A stretch of DNA of 5,751 bases. Origin: Deltaproteobacteria bacterium RBG_13_52_11. Its GTDB lineage: Bacteria > Desulfobacterota > B13-G15 > RBG-16-54-18. The position numbers were made by a program, and so were the translations under genes. The notes below the pieces were generated by a model. That model was not told where the DNA came from, did no database searches, and was given only the letters and a program-made list of their open reading frames with translations. The stretch spans positions 23,657 to 29,407 of the forward strand of contig MGQF01000089.1 of assembly GCA_001797745.1 (NCBI GenBank). The letters run 5' to 3'. Below, piece after piece: positions 5,029 to 5,751 of the stretch; position 1 is the stretch's first letter, and each line of letters starts with the position of its first letter.

Positions 5029-5751
5029 TTGACCATAGTGCTAAAGACCGAGGGTGTCCTGCTGGATGGGCTTGCATTCCCAGAGGCGCCGCGTTGGCGG
5101 GAGGGAGAACTTTGGTTCTCCGACATGACGGCGCAGAAGGTCATGAGAGTTAGTCTCGACGGTAAAGTGAGCACCGTGGTCGAAGTACCCGGACTGCCAT
5201 CGGGTCTGGGTTGGCTGCCGGATGGGCGGCTGCTCGTTGTCTCTATGACGGACCGCAGGTTGCTGCGGCTTGACCCTGCAGGCTTGACGGTTGTCGCCGA
5301 TTTGTCAGCCTGGGCCCCGTTTCACTGCAATGACATGGTGGTGGATGAAAAAGGCCGCGCGTATGTCGGCAACTTCGGCTTTGATCTACCCGCCATGGCT
5401 GAAGCCAAACCCACAGTTTTGATTCTCGTTACGCCGGAAGGTAAGGCCAGTGTCGTCGCCGAAGATCTCTCGTTTCCGAACGGCAGCGTCATTACCGCTG
5501 ACGGCAGAACGCTCATCGTCGCGGAATCCTTTGGCGCCCGTCTTACAGCATTTGCCGTGGCACCGGACGGGTCGCTTTCCAACCGCCGTGTCTGGGCAAG
5601 GTTGGAGGCAGCGGGTCCAGATGGCATCTGCCTGGATGCCGAAGGCGCGGTATGGGTCGCCTCGCCCATAGGCCGCGAGGTGCTGCGTGTCCGGGAGGGG
5701 GGCGAAGTCACGCACCGCATCACCACGGAGAATCAAGCAGTCGCCTGTATG
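5029..5751 (+). CDS. SMP-30/gluconolactonase/LRE-family protein, cut by the window end
   Basis: 241 codons are visible and the frame is still open at the last base; the family usually runs to about 280-300 residues. Members are six-bladed beta-propeller lactonases that use a divalent metal to hydrolyse sugar-acid or similar lactones. Counting from TTG 5029, seen: DGLAFPEAPRW at 13-23, with Glu19 in the place of the metal-binding Glu; PSGLGWLPDGRLLVVSM and DRRLLRLD; HCNDMVVD with Asn101 and Asp102; AYVGNFGFD; FPNG with Asn151; and GPDGICLD with Asp198. Together these fit the metal and substrate residues of SMP-30 (Glu18, Asn103, Asp104, Asn154, Asp204). The start is uncertain: the frame opens after a stop at 4993-4995 and offers TTG 4999, TTG 5002, GTG 5020, TTG 5029 and GTG 5038, but no ATG before the conserved core, and no clear Shine-Dalgarno. 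TTG 5029 is a choice by length only. GC-rich (38 of 60 in 5221-5280), unlike the cyclophilin gene. Substrate unknown. Confidence 0.88.
   Translation, partial: MTIVLKTEGVLLDGLAFPEAPRWREGELWFSDMTAQKVMRVSLDGKVSTVVEVPGLPSGLGWLPDGRLLVVSMTDRRLLRLDPAGLTVVADLSAWAPFHCNDMVVDEKGRAYVGNFGFDLPAMAEAKPTVLILVTPEGKASVVAEDLSFPNGSVITADGRTLIVAESFGARLTAFAVAPDGSLSNRRVWARLEAAGPDGICLDAEGAVWVASPIGREVLRVREGGEVTHRITTENQAVACM

Noticed and set aside
4748..5032. Plus-strand frame of 94 codons overlapping the cyclophilin 3' end
   Set aside because: It starts with GTG inside the cyclophilin gene without a ribosome site, has no family features and covers the direct repeat and the inverted repeat.

Overview
The window is a piece of a bacterial chromosome carrying housekeeping genes in two divergent groups, followed by an AT-richer stretch and a partial metabolic gene. 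A lipid A-type acyltransferase suggests a Gram-negative envelope. A complete selenocysteine tRNA shows that the organism, or an ancestor, decodes UGA as selenocysteine. The combination of selC, tatA, folK and a moderately GC-rich ligA would suit an anaerobic Desulfobacterota-like lineage, but that placement is inference and rests on no marker gene.

Left block, minus strand, read from right to left: tRNA-Sec (1680-1585), tatA (1554-1357), folK (1350-835) and an LpxL/HtrB-family acyltransferase (831-10). Spacing is 30, 6 and 3 bp and no terminator hairpin is visible between them, so one transcript could carry a tRNA and three proteins. Their jobs are selenocysteine decoding, export of folded proteins, folate synthesis and envelope lipid acylation.

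Middle, plus strand: ligA (1810-3822), the NAD-dependent DNA ligase, is complete at 670 residues. It is preceded by a near-consensus sigma-70 promoter (TTGACA, 17 bp, TACAAT) that lies back to back with a weaker candidate promoter for the tRNA. A GC-rich hairpin follows its stop codon.

Right part, plus strand: 3848-4248 is a noncoding stretch with several perfect inverted repeats and two candidate promoters. Then comes a 171-residue cyclophilin of eukaryotic CypA type with all its active-site residues (4249-4764), in DNA clearly richer in A and T than ligA. A diverged direct repeat of about 45 bp occurs on both sides of this gene, exactly 760 bp apart (4041-4085 and 4801-4845), so the gene looks like a discrete inserted module. 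The window ends inside a GC-rich SMP-30/gluconolactonase-family gene (from about 5029), whose start is uncertain and whose upstream region holds another perfect inverted repeat.

No CRISPR array, transposase, integrase or defence system is visible. The most interesting points are the cyclophilin module with its flanking repeats, the linkage of the selenocysteine tRNA to tatA, and an acyltransferase lacking the acidic residue of its catalytic motif.
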